DNA of 64,000 bases, from positions 9,191,089 through 9,255,088 of the forward strand of contig NC_134431.1 in the NCBI RefSeq assembly GCF_030867145.1, read 5' to 3'. Under the pieces are notes generated by a model, which searched no databases, was not told the origin of the DNA, and saw only the letters and a list, made by a program, of their open reading frames with translations. A program made the translations under genes and the position numbers. Shown piece by piece: positions 37,605 to 64,000 of the stretch. This DNA is from Opisthocomus hoazin (lineage: Eukaryota > Chordata > Aves > Opisthocomiformes > Opisthocomidae). Each line of letters opens with the position of its first letter. Positions within the stretch are counted from its first letter, which is position 1.

Positions 37605-37634
37605 CCAACAATTGTATGGACTTCTTGTTAGCAG

Positions 37635-63428
<25,794 letters not shown>

Positions 63429-64000
63429 CTGTAAAGGAAAAATTAAGAATTAATCAGGAAACAGAAATGAGTAAAGTGACACCTTTTTCCTGAACATTGT
63501 TTCCTATCAGTCCTACAATTAATAAAACTGACTACTTATTTACTGTAAGACTTATGATTCTAAATAGTTAAGAATCAACCAAATTCAGGGTGTCTTTTGA
63601 CTGCCCTGAAAATGTATGAACTGTGTAAATTAACTCTAAATAATGAATTACTTAGACCAGAATCTTTAACATTACGAAAAAAAAGTGTTCCTTTCCTGAA
63701 ATAGCGTTCCAGTTGATGTCTGTGCAAAAAAATGAGTCCTTGATTTCTTGTACTGAAATATTATTGCTCCACAGCATTTTTGCTTTTAAATTTTTAGAAG
63801 ATCCAGAAAAAATTATTTGTCAGAGTAGATAAGACAGTGTGTTTGATATTTCAGTCTACTCACTGGCTAAAGTAATTCAATTAGATAAACTCAGTCACAT
63901 GGATTTGTTACACCTTTGTACCATACAGATCTCCACCTCCACTGTAAGGACATGGAGAATGAAAATTTGCTATCTCTTCACCAGGTCCTAGTGAACAAAA
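63429..64000 (-). other. ZMYND8: ZMYND8 intron, continuing past window end
   Basis: 572 bases of AT-rich sequence. The next upstream exon (VPLEQHPDYAEYIFHPMDL in human) was not found, so it lies beyond the window. Confidence 0.8.

Larger units (their letters stand above)
28566..37634. other. Region between EYA2 and ZMYND8 stop codons, including ZMYND8 3' UTR
   Basis: About 9 kb with no gene I can name. It contains a G-rich run (31034-31050), one CR1 copy (34357-34639), a short AC-rich tract near 30152-30172 and the AT-rich ZMYND8 3' UTR at the right end. Several minus-strand stretches look exon-like (28660-28799, 29940-30049, 33119-33310) and are discussed as findings. Long ORFs at 32421-32828 (+) and 34423-33800 (-) have no recognisable domain. 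Confidence 0.6.

Overview
This is a vertebrate nuclear window, almost certainly from a bird. It carries four CR1 non-LTR retrotransposon fragments of avian type, has no SINEs or L1 that I can see, and its exons are separated by AT-rich introns with GT/AG borders. Synteny also fits: EYA2 and ZMYND8 are neighbours on human chromosome 20q13, a region that corresponds to avian chromosome 20. The species cannot be named from the sequence.

The window holds the 3' halves of two convergent genes. On the + strand (1 to about 28,565) is the end of EYA2. Seven coding exons encode the last 242 residues of the EYA domain, the HAD-type tyrosine phosphatase and SIX-binding module. A stop at 27774-27776 is followed by a roughly 0.8 kb 3' UTR with a clear AATAAA at 28542. 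The exon with the catalytic WDLDET motif lies upstream and was not seen. On the - strand (63,428 down to 37,635) are the last sixteen coding exons of ZMYND8 (also called RACK7 or PRKCBP1), a chromatin reader. They encode, in order, part of the bromodomain, a zinc-binding linker, the PWWP domain, a long Ser/Asp/Glu-rich middle, a Gln-rich segment, a coiled coil, the MYND zinc finger and a tail (977 codons before the stop). All 21 introns fully inside the window are GT-AG and the reading frame stays open across every junction.

The interval 28.6-37.6 kb between the two stop codons holds one CR1, part of the ZMYND8 3' UTR and no gene I can name. It does contain a few exon-like minus-strand stretches with good splice signals, reported as findings.

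EYA2 is a phosphatase and transcriptional coactivator, and ZMYND8 reads acetylated and methylated histones and recruits corepressors. They are neighbours by conserved synteny, not a functional cassette. I found no rRNA, tRNA, CRISPR array or prokaryotic element. The most interesting signal is the ZMYND8 C-terminus: the last two exons are open in the frame set by splicing, and in another frame they carry a peptide resembling the mammalian tail.
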